Of a DNA stretch of 64,000 bases, positions 16,371-25,132 are shown in pieces; the first letter of the stretch is position 1; each line of letters starts with the position of its first letter. The stretch lies in the NCBI RefSeq assembly GCF_017742245.1, contig NZ_JAGHKO010000004.1, positions 930,001 to 994,000 of the forward strand. The letters are read 5' to 3'. This DNA comes from Niastella soli. Its GTDB lineage: Bacteria; Bacteroidota; Bacteroidia; Chitinophagales; Chitinophagaceae. The notes beneath the pieces were generated by a model that was given only the letters and a program-made list of their open reading frames with translations, was not told the DNA's origin and searched no databases. The translations under genes and the position numbers were made by a program.

Positions 16371-17264
16371 CTACAACTCCCCACGTGAAGCGGTATATAA
16401 CTCATACCAATCCTGGTGATCGAGGTCAATAGCAAATGCATTGGCAATATTGCGGATCCTTTGTTCATTAATGGTGCCTATTAATGGCAACGCACCTAAT
16501 TTAACCAGCCACGCAACAGCAAGGGATTCTATATCAGCATTGTATTTTTTGCCGATCACTTCCAATGCCGAACGCACTTTTACTGCCTGAGCATCGGTGC
16601 CATTAGCAATACGGCCGGCTGCCAGCGGTGCCGAAGCCAGCGGACGCATATATCGTTGTTTGCAATAATCAAGCTGGCCATTGTCGAGCGCGGCCGTGTT
16701 CAACAGGTTCAGTTCAAAATGATTGGTAACTATGGGCGTTTTTAATAAAGAGGCCAGTAACTGATGTTGGAACACAGTGAAATTCATTACCCCAATATTT
16801 TTCACTTTACCGGAATCTTTCAGGCGTTGTAATGCCAAAGCCGTTTCTTCCACATTTGATAAAGGATCGAGGTGATTGAGCAGAAAAATATCGATATAGT
16901 CGGTCTTCAGTTTCCGCAGTGAATTATCTACGCTTTTTAAAATATGTGCGGCAGATGTATTATAGTGGTTAATGCGTACCTCAGGCTGCTCAGGATTTGG
17001 TGTAACAAATCCGCATTTTGAAAACAACACTATGTCTTCCCGTTTGAACGACTTACGGTTGATCAGTTTTCCAAACAGTTCTTCGCACTGGTAATTGCCG
17101 TAAATATCCGCATGATCGAATGTGTTTATACCCAGTTCCAGACAAAGATTAACGATCTTTTCCATGGTTTGAACTGCATCGCCTGTTACTTCATTCCATC
17201 TGTAAAATCCATAAATAGCTGGTGATACTTTGGGGCCCGAATCACTAAGATAAATTTTTTGCAT
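16371..17264 (-). CDS. Aldo/keto reductase (YdhF-like)
   Basis: 297 residues from ATG 17264; the more upstream TTG 17285 is less likely. A TIM-barrel NADPH-dependent oxidoreductase that reduces aldehydes or ketones. The catalytic Asp and Tyr are in FDHADIYGNYQCEELFG, the Lys in LFSKCGF, and the His in FLLNHLDPL. The IYGNYQCEELFG segment is close to E. coli YdhF, whose substrate is unknown. It sits between two good terminators and is transcribed alone. Confidence 0.87.
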   Translation of the reverse strand: MQKIYLSDSGPKVSPAIYGFYRWNEVTGDAVQTMEKIVNLCLELGINTFDHADIYGNYQCEELFGKLINRKSFKREDIVLFSKCGFVTPNPEQPEVRINHYNTSAAHILKSVDNSLRKLKTDYIDIFLLNHLDPLSNVEETALALQRLKDSGKVKNIGVMNFTVFQHQLLASLLKTPIVTNHFELNLLNTAALDNGQLDYCKQRYMRPLASAPLAAGRIANGTDAQAVKVRSALEVIGKKYNADIESLAVAWLVKLGALPLIGTINEQRIRNIANAFAIDLDHQDWYELYTASRGEL

Positions 17265-17360
17265 TCGATTACTGTTTTTATACAATTACAATAATCGGGA
17301 TTAAATTAATACAATACAAACTTTATGGCTTACCAAATTTGTAAGGTGCCCCTGGTAAAT

Positions 17361-17397
17361 AGAACGGGCGGACTCTGTAAATAGGTCCGCCCGTTCT
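17361..17397 (-). terminator. Intrinsic terminator after the MFS exporter gene
   Basis: Perfect 13-base arms agaacgggcggac (17361-17373) and its complement (17385-17397). It lies 23 bases past the MFS stop on the minus strand. Confidence 0.7.
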
Positions 17398-17419
17398 AAT
17401 TATTTAATATATCAACACC

Positions 17420-18634
17420 TTAAACTCCCAACACAGCCTCTTCTGCCAGTTCTTCTTTTGTGCTGTTTTCCACTTCAACAATTTCGATCGCCCCATCTGT
17501 TTGCCGACGACCAACAAATACCCAGGTAAGCGCCAACGCAACCACCAGCAACAGAATGCTTATCCAGATCACCTCGTGAACGCCAAACCGGGTTATGATA
17601 AGACCACCCAGGAATGTGCCTAACGTTACCCCTGCATTACCAAACGATACCATTAAGCTGGCAGCCAGCTCAGGCGCTTCCGGCGCTTCGGAGGTAGAAC
17701 GGGTTTGACCTATTAAAAATCCGCCGGTATGAATGAAACCCCAAATACCAATGATAGCTGTCATAGGAACAAACAATCCACCAAACATATATGCCAGCAT
17801 ATGCACCGCAATTAACGACAATAGAAAAAAGCGGGTAGTCAGCAATACATTTTTACTCAATGCCAGTCCCGTAACCCAGTTACCGGCAATACCAGTAGCG
17901 CCAAACAACAACAGCATAAGGCTTATTTCTTTGCCGTTCATGCTGCTGATCTTGCCCAGGTATTCGGCCAGGAAACTATACGTAGCAAATATGCCGGCGA
18001 TCATGATCATGGTAGCTACCAGGTTCACCCACATTTGTCCTTTTTGTAAGATCACCAACTGACTTTTTACCGATTGTTTTTCTGTAACCGGCATCGATGG
18101 AACAAAGGCCAGCAACGCAGCAAATGCTATCAGATTAATAACCCCCGAAACAACAAAAGCAGCCTGCCAGTTTATTAATTCAGCTACATATGTGGTGATA
18201 GGCACTCCCAATACCGTGGCTACACTCAGCCCGCCCAGTACTACGGAAACAGCCTTCGGTGCATCTTTGGGTTCCACCTGTTTTGATGCGGCTACTGTGG
18301 CTACTGCCCAGAATACCGGGTGTAAAAATGCTGGCAGGATCCGGGCTATCATCAGCACTGTGAAATTGGGCGATACAGCCGATAAAATATTGGAGGCCAC
18401 AAACGTCAACAGTACCAGACACATCATCCATTTTCGGTTGAATTTTGATGTTAGTAAAACCGAAAAGGGACCTGTTAATGCAATGGTCAATGCAAAACCA
18501 CTTAACAGCCAGCCAGCCGTGTCAATTGACACCTGAAAATGTTTAGCAATCGCGGGCATGATACCAATAATTCCAAATTCTGTTGTAATAATGCCAAAAG
18601 CCCCCAACGCCATAATGTAAATAGACTTCTTCAT
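17420..18634 (-). CDS. MFS transporter, arabinose/sugar efflux (AraJ/YdhP) type
   Basis: 404 residues with twelve membrane segments, of the DHA1-like efflux group. MKKSIYIMALGAFGIITTEFG at the N-terminus and the loop FSVLLTSKFNRKWMM (motif A region) match sugar-efflux and drug-efflux permeases. The cargo cannot be read from the sequence. The C-terminal tail is acidic. An imperfect palindrome at 18644-18661, 9 bases before the ATG, resembles the perfect palindrome in front of the ArsR gene upstream. The exporter is therefore predicted to be repressed by that regulator. Confidence 0.85.
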   Translation of the reverse strand: MKKSIYIMALGAFGIITTEFGIIGIMPAIAKHFQVSIDTAGWLLSGFALTIALTGPFSVLLTSKFNRKWMMCLVLLTFVASNILSAVSPNFTVLMIARILPAFLHPVFWAVATVAASKQVEPKDAPKAVSVVLGGLSVATVLGVPITTYVAELINWQAAFVVSGVINLIAFAALLAFVPSMPVTEKQSVKSQLVILQKGQMWVNLVATMIMIAGIFATYSFLAEYLGKISSMNGKEISLMLLLFGATGIAGNWVTGLALSKNVLLTTRFFLLSLIAVHMLAYMFGGLFVPMTAIIGIWGFIHTGGFLIGQTRSTSEAPEAPELAASLMVSFGNAGVTLGTFLGGLIITRFGVHEVIWISILLLVVALALTWVFVGRRQTDGAIEIVEVENSTKEELAEEAVLGV

Positions 18635-18643
18635 AGATTCAAT

Positions 18644-18661
18644 TATTGAAATATTTCGATA
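18644..18661. promoter_or_regulatory. Predicted ArsR operator at the MFS gene
   Basis: TATTGAAATATTTCGATA: two 9-base half sites with a single mismatch. The core matches ATCGAAAT...TTTCGAT of the perfect operator at 19062-19085. It lies directly before the MFS ATG at 18634. Confidence 0.6.
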
Positions 18662-18748
18662 TAATGGTCAATAAGTTTACCTGCCGCATTATGCAGCCGG
18701 TCTTCCCGACAAGTCGGGAGAGTGGGTTATTTTGTTAACTTTTTTTTC

Positions 18749-19024
18749 TTACCCCTTCAGGGTTGTAAGGAAAGCAATGTAATCGTTGAGTACTTCCTGG
18801 TTTAAATTGTACTTGAGGTTGCGACCTTCTTTTTCAGGGATCAACAGGTCGGCTTCTACCAGTTGTTTCAGGTGATGTGATACAGATGGCTGAGCCAGGT
18901 CCAGGAAATCGTGAATTTCTGAACAGTATAATGGATCGTGTTTCTTTTTAAATTTCTCCAATATCCGCAACCGGTGCGGATCGGCTAAAGCCCGGGATAT
19001 TTTTTCAATCTTTTTACTGTCCAT
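18749..19024 (-). CDS. ArsR/SmtB-family winged-helix transcriptional repressor
   Basis: 91 residues from ATG 19024. The pattern ISRALADPHRLRILEKF, then LAQPSVSHHLKQLVEADL as the recognition-helix region, then EKEGRNLKYNL as the wing is classic ArsR. There is no CxC metal site in helix 3 and only one Cys (in PLYCSEI). It may sense something other than arsenic-type metals. The alternative TTG 19051 is part of the -7 element TATATTTG, which rules it out. A perfect 11+11 palindrome sits right behind that element, so self-repression is likely. The MFS exporter gene follows 115 bases downstream. Confidence 0.87.
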   Translation of the reverse strand: MDSKKIEKISRALADPHRLRILEKFKKKHDPLYCSEIHDFLDLAQPSVSHHLKQLVEADLLIPEKEGRNLKYNLNQEVLNDYIAFLTTLKG

Positions 19025-19048
19025 ACCTGCACATTTTAAATACCAGCA

Positions 19049-19056
19049 CAAATATA
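19049..19056 (-). promoter_or_regulatory. -7 promoter element (TATATTTG) for the ArsR gene
   Basis: An exact TAnnTTTG on the minus strand, 24 bases before ATG 19024 and 5 bases from the operator palindrome. Confidence 0.6.
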
Positions 19057-19061
19057 CATAG

Positions 19062-19085
19062 ATACATCGAAATGTTTCGATGTAT
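19062..19085. promoter_or_regulatory. Predicted ArsR operator (autoregulation)
   Basis: A perfect inverted repeat with 11-base arms: atacatcgaaa, centre tg, tttcgatgtat. It covers the -33 to -7 spacer of the repressor's own promoter. A degenerate copy of its core lies at 18644-18661. Confidence 0.7.
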
Positions 19086-19104
19086 TTTTTGTTAAATAAA
19101 AATA

Positions 19105-19130
19105 AACCCTCCCGATAAATCGGGAAGGTT
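19105..19130 (-). terminator. Intrinsic terminator after the S8-propeller gene
   Basis: Twelve-base arms with one mismatch, aaccctcccgat (19105-19116) and atcgggaaggtt (19119-19130). On the minus strand they are followed by a T-rich run. Confidence 0.65.
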
Positions 19131-19156
19131 TCAAGATGCGAAGTATGACCGTTTGC

Positions 19157-21757
19157 TTAAAATTTAGAAATTATGCCGCCCATATTCTCGTAGCCCGTGA
19201 GCGATGGGCCCCAGGCCGAGCCATTCCACCATTTATGGTACAGGGCAGAATTGGTGCCGATTACAAATACATCTAACCGGTTCGAACCCCAGGAGGCTAC
19301 CTTCGGCTGGCCAATAATGGTACCGCCCATATTTTCATACCCGGTGAGCGAAGGCCCCCAGGCTGTGCCATTCCACCATTTATGGTACAGGGCAGAATTG
19401 GTGCCTACTACAAATACATCGAGGCGGTTCGGGCCCCACGATACCACTTCGGGTGAACCAACGATGGTGCCGCCCATATTTTCATACCCAGTGAGTGATG
19501 GACCCCAGCTGGCGCCGTTCCACCATTTATGGTACAATGCTGAGTTGGTTCCAACTACAAATAGATCGAGGCGGTTCGGGCCCCATGCTACTGCCTTAGG
19601 CTGGCCGAGGATGGTGCCTCCCAAATTTTCCCAGCCGGTAATGGATGGTCCCCAGGCTGAACCATTCCACCATTTATGGTACAGGCTCTTGTCGGTACCA
19701 ACTACAAAGATGTCTATGCGGTTTGGTCCCCAGCAAACAACCTCAGGTGAACCAACGATAGTTCCGCCCAGGTTTTCATAACCGGTGAGGGAGGGTCCCC
19801 AGGCTGAGCCATTCCACCATTTGTGATACAGCGCCCTGTCTGTCCCAACTACAAATACATCGAGGCGGTTTGGTCCCCACGACACAACTTTAGGCTGGCC
19901 CATAATAATGCCGCCCATATTTTCGTACCCGGTAAGGGATGGTCCCCAGCTGGCGCCGTTCCACCATTTATGGTACAACGCAGAATTGGTGCCTACCACA
20001 AACACATCAAGGCGGTTAGGCCCCCACGATACTACTTCTGGTGCGCTTATAACCGTTCCCCCCATATTTTCATACCCATTAAGTGATGGCCCCCAGCTGG
20101 CGCCATTCCACCATTTATGGTACAAGGCAGAATCAGTACCAACCACAAAAACATCTAACCGGTTAGGTCCCCAGGCCACTACCGGTCCTGAAGCGGATGG
20201 TGATGCCGAAATAGATTCCAATGCCAGTTTTGGCCGTATTATCCCGGCGCCGGAGTGTTGGTCCCAGCCGGAAGGGCCAATGTCCTTGGCTGTATTTTTA
20301 AGAACGGTTTTTACCTGATCTTGTGTTAAGGAGGGTTTTGCCTGTTTTAACAGGGCCACGCAACCTGCGGCAATAGGTGTAGCAGCAGAGGTGCCGCTAT
20401 CGCTGTTAAAGAAACCGGTAAAGTGTGTAACGGAGCAGAAGTCGGGCTTTTGCGGATCAAGCGATCCAGGTCCCTGGCTGCTATACCCTACAAACTGTTC
20501 GTTTTTATTTACGGCACCTACTGTCATAACGCGTGGATGGCTGTTGGCGCCCCAGATGCTATTACCCGGGCCGTTATCAGTTCCGCAGCGTCCATCGGGG
20601 CAGGAACCACCGCAGTTACCGGCTGCAAACAAAACAATAATACCTTCATTCAACGCATCTTCCACCTTACGGGTGAATGGATGGTTTGGATTGGTGGCAT
20701 AATCGGGGTCCCAGTTTTCCTGGAAGATGCCCCAGCTATTGGTTAAGATCTGTGGCGTGCCATCGGCTTTGTGCTGATCGATGGCCCATTGAAAACCAGC
20801 TATGGCTTGTGAAAGCGTGGCCCCCATATCGGGCGCATCAATACGAATATCATAGATCTGCGCGTTAGGCGCCATGCCCAATACATCGGTAGAGGTCATG
20901 TTGCCATGCCAGCCCCAGTTGGCGCCTGTGGTGCCCCAGCTGTCAGTAGGAAAACCGCCAATAACACGGGACACCAGTTTATTTGGCCAGCCTGGCGCGG
21001 TTGTATCATTATTATTAATAGTGCGGCCCTGTGCGGTTATCCCCCCGTCAACTACACCGACCACTATGCCTTCCCCCTTAAAACCGGCACCCCAAATTTG
21101 ACTTACGCCCAGGTAATTGGCCACATCGGCCATATTGCCTTTAGGACTACCCGGATCACAATCGCAGGTGCCTATTGGGCAGGTACCCGTACCCTCCATC
21201 GGCATGGGCAATATCTTGATCTTTTGTTGCTCTTCTTCCAATAGAATGTCGGCATCAAATTGAAAATGTTCTACCCTGGTATCATTCCATACTTTAATTA
21301 CGTTTGGTTGTTGCTCCAGTTCGGCAATGCGGGCAGCAGGAATGGTGCCGCGAACCAGTACTATTTGTCCATCGGACTCTGTTAAGGCGTTTGGTGCATG
21401 AGGATTGCTACTAACGGGCACCGGTTCATAGTTATAGTCTAACTGAAAGCCATACGCTGTTAACCCGGCCCCCATCTGTAACCCAAAGGAAGCTTCCCGT
21501 GCAGAAGGTACGCGGATCTCAACAATTACATTTCGCATGTCGGCCTCACCACTCTTTTTGGCATCAGACATTTCTGCACCAGGCATTGCATTGGTTGTGG
21601 AAGGTGGAGCGCCAACTGACGCGCTACCCGAATAGATGCCACCCCCCATTCCAGCTGTAGGTTGTTTTTCCACAGCTTCCCCGGGCATTTTACCCATGTT
21701 CGCAGTTTCTTCCTGCGACATGCCACCCGTGGGCATTTGGTTTTTCTCTTTTCTCAT
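19157..21757 (-). CDS. S8 serine peptidase fused to a seven-bladed PLL-like beta-propeller
   Basis: 866 residues from ATG 21757; the TTG at 21808 is unlikely. Residues 1-75 are Met/Gly/Ser-rich with no Sec signal or lipobox. About 76-185 resembles an I9-type propeptide. A Cys cluster, [12 protein letters not shown], is near 192-203. The protease triad is Asp237 (VVGVVDGGI), His284 ([13 protein letters not shown]) and Ser457 (DSGTSAATP), with Asn381 in FAAGNCGG. From about 524 to the end there are exactly seven 49-residue units built on [19 protein letters not shown], KWWNG and GYENMGG, like the fucose-binding PLL/PHL lectins of Photorhabdus. The propeller probably targets the protease to a glycan. 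Target and export route are unknown. Confidence 0.82.
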   Translation of the reverse strand: MRKEKNQMPTGGMSQEETANMGKMPGEAVEKQPTAGMGGGIYSGSASVGAPPSTTNAMPGAEMSDAKKSGEADMRNVIVEIRVPSAREASFGLQMGAGLTAYGFQLDYNYEPVPVSSNPHAPNALTESDGQIVLVRGTIPAARIAELEQQPNVIKVWNDTRVEHFQFDADILLEEEQQKIKILPMPMEGTGTCPIGTCDCDPGSPKGNMADVANYLGVSQIWGAGFKGEGIVVGVVDGGITAQGRTINNNDTTAPGWPNKLVSRVIGGFPTDSWGTTGANWGWHGNMTSTDVLGMAPNAQIYDIRIDAPDMGATLSQAIAGFQWAIDQHKADGTPQILTNSWGIFQENWDPDYATNPNHPFTRKVEDALNEGIIVLFAAGNCGGSCPDGRCGTDNGPGNSIWGANSHPRVMTVGAVNKNEQFVGYSSQGPGSLDPQKPDFCSVTHFTGFFNSDSGTSAATPIAAGCVALLKQAKPSLTQDQVKTVLKNTAKDIGPSGWDQHSGAGIIRPKLALESISASPSASGPVVAWGPNRLDVFVVGTDSALYHKWWNGASWGPSLNGYENMGGTVISAPEVVSWGPNRLDVFVVGTNSALYHKWWNGASWGPSLTGYENMGGIIMGQPKVVSWGPNRLDVFVVGTDRALYHKWWNGSAWGPSLTGYENLGGTIVGSPEVVCWGPNRIDIFVVGTDKSLYHKWWNGSAWGPSITGWENLGGTILGQPKAVAWGPNRLDLFVVGTNSALYHKWWNGASWGPSLTGYENMGGTIVGSPEVVSWGPNRLDVFVVGTNSALYHKWWNGTAWGPSLTGYENMGGTIIGQPKVASWGSNRLDVFVIGTNSALYHKWWNGSAWGPSLTGYENMGGIISKF
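19160..20188 (-). repeat. Seven 147-base coding repeats (propeller blades)
   Basis: Seven in-frame units of 147 bases, highly alike at DNA level, encode the propeller. The junction words alternate between SPEV/APEV and GQPK(V/A) along the array, so duplication of a two-blade unit is possible. Confidence 0.85.
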
Positions 21758-22282
21758 AAAATGGTATTTTAAAGATTCTGAAATAGAATAAGTGCTATTT
21801 GCTACCAATCATTACATAACCATTATTGTTACCATTATACTGACAACAATCATTGTTTGCATGCCAGTACCGACAGCAACTACCATGTGACGAAAAGTTC
21901 AGATAGGTGGATGGCTTTTTGAACGCTATGATGAAAATAATACGGTCAACGAGCGATTCAAATTGTAATAGTGCAGGTTTTTACGATCACCTGCTTACCA
22001 GTAGATAAAACGATTTATTTATTCGATAACTGCTAATAACCAGGCCGTACGTTAGAGAGTGTTACCCGTGCTTTGAGTAATATCCCGGGTTAGTTTTGAA
22101 ATGTGAACGAATGTAAGAAAATAAATATATAACAACAATATTTTATGACAGCTTTATATAGCCTATTTATTCACAAAAGGGGTGGTTGAAGTTGAAACAA
22201 AAAGAGCCACCCATGAACAAACAGGATGGCTCATTCCCCTCCGGGTTTCTGATATAAACCGCGCTGGTTGATCTGCCTTTAA
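21758..22282. other. Intergenic region before the S8-propeller gene
   Basis: AT-rich, with no gene and no clear -7 element for the minus-strand protease. The only clear structure is the terminator at 22199-22232, which separates the protease gene from the small-gene group upstream. Confidence 0.5.
22199..22232 (-). terminator. Intrinsic terminator for the small-gene group
   Basis: On the minus strand: gagccatcc, 11-base loop, gggtggctc (one G-U pair), then tttttg. It lies 50 bases past the stop of the 27-codon ORF. Confidence 0.65.
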
Positions 22283-22366
22283 TCAGGAGCAGCAACCCTC
22301 GCAGCCGGGAACCCATGGGACGAAGCAGAACCTTAACAACACCAGGTGTTGCCTAAACAAAAACAT
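22283..22366 (-). CDS. Possible 27-residue Cys-rich peptide
   Basis: An ATG occurs one base after the stop of the preceding gene (tga-a-atg). It opens 27 codons: MFLFRQHLVLLRFCFVPW followed by VPGCEGCCS and TGA. The peptide has a hydrophobic middle and three Cys in the last five residues. I recognise no family. In favour: its tight spacing and its place before the terminator. Against: short length and lack of any comparison, so it may be chance. Confidence 0.25.
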   Translation of the reverse strand: MFLFRQHLVLLRFCFVPWVPGCEGCCS

Positions 22367-22367
22367 T

Positions 22368-22637
22368 TCACTTAAGCTTTCTGTCTTTCAGATATTGTGT
22401 AAATACCAGGTGTATTATTTTCATATAGTCTACATCAAAAAACGAACTGATGCTAACGATCTCCTGCACCGTAAGATCATCCACTTCTGTAGTAAGGCGG
22501 GTTATTCTTGGATTATTGGTATGAAGGTGTTTACCCAGCGGACTCTTTGGCATGTAATTGAAGATCTGCCTGAATTCGGTTATATGTCCGGTTTCGATCA
22601 TGAACTTAATACTTTCATATCGCTTATCCATACTCAT
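22368..22637 (-). CDS. Small protein, paralogue of the 22758-23066 product (putative DNA-binding)
   Basis: 89 residues from ATG 22637. It shares an ordered pattern with the next upstream gene: RY..I.FMIETGHITEFRQIF, YMPKSPLGKHL, TNNPRITRL, then a helical end. The YIPKS...L.TN..R.TRL core looks like a diverged helix-turn-helix of the Cro/XRE sort found in many uncharacterised Bacteroidota regulators. This is a resemblance, not a secure family call. The two genes are 120 bases apart on the same strand. Confidence 0.5.
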   Translation of the reverse strand: MSMDKRYESIKFMIETGHITEFRQIFNYMPKSPLGKHLHTNNPRITRLTTEVDDLTVQEIVSISSFFDVDYMKIIHLVFTQYLKDRKLK

Positions 22638-22757
22638 TATTCAAAATAAAATAGAAATAGTGATTAAAATGAGAAAATCACCTTTTCGTAGTTTTTTTGT
22701 TTTGAATGAATAGGAATCTGTTCCATTCCGTACTTTTTTTCGAACCGATTGAATTGG

Positions 22758-23066
22758 TTATCTGGCCGACTTTTTACCAGGTCTTGTTCGTTTGTGCTCA
22801 TCGTGCAAAGCCAGGTCTACCAGCACTTTTGTTTCCACGCCAATGGCTTTGGCTATTTTTGATAATTCTATTAACTTAAATCCAAGGGGATCGCTGATAA
22901 GCCGGGTAAAGCGATTATTGTTGGTCTTTAGCTCACGGCTGACAATTGATTTGGGAATATAATCGAAGATCTGTTCAATCGTTTTAATCTCTCCTTTCTC
23001 AATAAAAATACGGGCAACATTATAGCGATTATCTTTGATCATGTTATCAAAGTACCTCATATTCAT
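22758..23066 (-). CDS. Small protein, putative HTH-type DNA-binding, paralogue of its neighbour
   Basis: 102 residues from ATG 23066. The layout is MRYFDNMIKDNRYNVARIF, then GEIKTIEQIFDYIPKS, REL, TNNNRFTRLISDP, and a helical LIELSKIAKAIGVE part. The C-terminal tail is basic (HKRTRPGKKSAR). IPKS..SREL.TNNNRFTRLI reads like the second and third helices of an XRE-type domain, and LIELSKIAKAIGV like its fourth. A role as a transcription factor is inferred. It is probably co-transcribed with the 89-residue paralogue. Confidence 0.5.
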   Translation of the reverse strand: MNMRYFDNMIKDNRYNVARIFIEKGEIKTIEQIFDYIPKSIVSRELKTNNNRFTRLISDPLGFKLIELSKIAKAIGVETKVLVDLALHDEHKRTRPGKKSAR

Positions 23067-23344
23067 TCAAACTAAAGCATAATAGTACAAAGGCGAATTA
23101 AGAAAGTACAATGTATCCGATCTTGTTCAACAACCGTATTTTTTATTATGCTGATCCGTACTTTTTCAGGACTCGGTAAGGCGTTCAGGCTGAAAACTAT
23201 AAGTTAAAAACGGGGGCACCGAATTGAGCGGGATCATTTTTTATGTAATCCACATACGACAGGAACGCCATTAACGCCACCAGCCAACACATATAAATAA
23301 ACCCACATTTGAGGGAAGCCGGGAATTTATGCTACTTTTATTTG

Positions 23345-25132
23345 ATGATCCCGCGTAGTAAAAGCCTGGTTTTGTTTATTTTAATAATACTCCTCTCCCC
23401 TTACTGCATTGCCCAGAAATGGCGCACACAAGCCGACAGCCTGCTGCTGGCTTATAAAAAGGCTGCTACCCCGGTGCAACAGGTAAAACTGTTAACAGAT
23501 GCTGTCTGCATTTTTGTTTTGCAAAAACCCGATACCGCCCTGCTTTTAAGTAATAAAGCCGAAACCATTGCCGAAAATAGTAACAACGATACTTCGCTGG
23601 CCATGGTATACGCCGCTAAAAGCGCCGTTTATCTTATAAAGGATAACAATGCGCTTACTCTCGATTACGCCTTAAAAGGTCTAAAACTGAGTGAACGCGC
23701 CACGTTACCGCCCGATGTATTGGCTGCCCTGTACCGGAAATTAGGGTACGTATACCGGAACAGCAATCGTTTTACCGATGCCGTACAGGTTTATAAAAAA
23801 GCGCTGGCTTATTCTGAGGCCGCGCACAACCTGTACGAAATGGCTACCACCTCTTCCAATATCGGCAACATTTTTAATTCGTTCAAACACTACGACAGCG
23901 CGCTGATCTATCACAACAAAACCATTGAGTTTGCCCGAAAAGCCAATTTTAAAGACATCATTGTGCGGTCGTATATGCAGATCATCAATTCCTATAATGG
24001 GTTGAAGCAATACCCCAGGGCTTTTCAGGCAGTGGCGAGTATGCAGCCTTACTTAAGCGATCCCGAAGTAACACAGGTTACAAAAGGGCTTGTGTATACG
24101 GTCATTGCCAGTCTGGATATGCGACATGGCGACCAACGCCATGCCCTGGCAGCCCAATATCTCGATAGTATGCGGCGCCTGATAACACTTACATCGCCCG
24201 GCAAAGACAACCTCATCGATTATTACCTCAACCGGTCGTTGTTGGAATTCAGTTTGAACCATTATGATTCAGCCAGCGCAGCCCTTGAAAAATACAATGA
24301 GCTAAAAAAGACCCGCGATGATGAGATCATCAGCGGTCATGCCCAGGAACTGGCCACCCGGTACGAAACGGGTAAAAAAGATGCCCAGATAAAAGACCTG
24401 GACCAGCAGAACCGACTGCGCAAAAAATTATTATTAAGCTCCTTCACCGCTTCGGCCATCTTTCTGGGTTTGCTGTTCTGGGTTTGGCAACAGAATAAAA
24501 AAATAAGAAAACAGGAAGAACACCTCAATTATCTGATGAAAGAACTGCATCACCGGGTTAAAAACAACCTGCAGATCGTCAGCAGTCTGCTGCATCTTCA
24601 AAGCGCCAAGATCGACGATCCCCTGGCCCAAAAAGCCCTGATGGAAGGTCAGCACCGGATAGAAGCCATGAGCCTGATACACCAAAAACTTTATCAAACA
24701 AAAACAACCAGCCGGGTAAATATACAGGAGTTCATTGCCGAATTATCAGAGAACCTGATGCACGCCTATGGCTATAAAGCACACAGTTTTGACCTGCAAT
24801 TACAGATAGCAATAAAAGAGCTGGAAGCCGATATTGCCATCCCCCTGGGACTGATACTGAATGAAGTGGTGACCAATGCCTTCAAGTATGCCTATAAAAA
24901 TGTAACCAGCCCTGCCTTGTATATTTCATTACAGGAACAGACTAATAAGCTGGAGTTAGCTATTGGCGACAATGGCCGGGAGCTTACAGAAAAGGCCTGG
25001 AAACATTCCACCTCATTCGGGCGACAGCTCATACTTTCGCTCACCCAGCAACTGGAAGGGACCATGCAAATGAATTGCGATACCGGTTCTGTATTTACTT
25101 TTACATTTCCTGTTAAACCAGTACAAGCATGA
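23345..25132 (+). CDS. TPR-containing sensor histidine kinase (HisKA_2 type)
   Basis: 595 residues from ATG 23345; an in-frame TTG at 23309 is less likely. A signal peptide ending CIAQ is followed by TPR repeats over about residues 25-340, a membrane helix at about 361-380, and the kinase core. The phospho-acceptor His lies in ELHHRVKNNLQIVSSLLHLQ (about 399-418), typical of HisKA_2/HWE-like kinases. The ATPase N-box is LILNEVVTNAFKYAY and the G-box AIGDNGREL. The periplasmic TPR domain probably senses a protein or peptide. It overlaps the response regulator by 4 bases (ATGA), so they form a cognate pair. Confidence 0.87.
   Translation: MIPRSKSLVLFILIILLSPYCIAQKWRTQADSLLLAYKKAATPVQQVKLLTDAVCIFVLQKPDTALLLSNKAETIAENSNNDTSLAMVYAAKSAVYLIKDNNALTLDYALKGLKLSERATLPPDVLAALYRKLGYVYRNSNRFTDAVQVYKKALAYSEAAHNLYEMATTSSNIGNIFNSFKHYDSALIYHNKTIEFARKANFKDIIVRSYMQIINSYNGLKQYPRAFQAVASMQPYLSDPEVTQVTKGLVYTVIASLDMRHGDQRHALAAQYLDSMRRLITLTSPGKDNLIDYYLNRSLLEFSLNHYDSASAALEKYNELKKTRDDEIISGHAQELATRYETGKKDAQIKDLDQQNRLRKKLLLSSFTASAIFLGLLFWVWQQNKKIRKQEEHLNYLMKELHHRVKNNLQIVSSLLHLQSAKIDDPLAQKALMEGQHRIEAMSLIHQKLYQTKTTSRVNIQEFIAELSENLMHAYGYKAHSFDLQLQIAIKELEADIAIPLGLILNEVVTNAFKYAYKNVTSPALYISLQEQTNKLELAIGDNGRELTEKAWKHSTSFGRQLILSLTQQLEGTMQMNCDTGSVFTFTFPVKPVQA

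Noticed and set aside
19197-21244. Many plus-strand frames opposite the S8-propeller gene
   Set aside because: They mirror the highly repetitive coding strand. The minus-strand protein explains all conservation.
22240-22367. Structured RNA or riboswitch in the GC-richer stretch
   Set aside because: Some short pairings exist, but no known riboswitch core could be matched and a coding explanation is at least as good.
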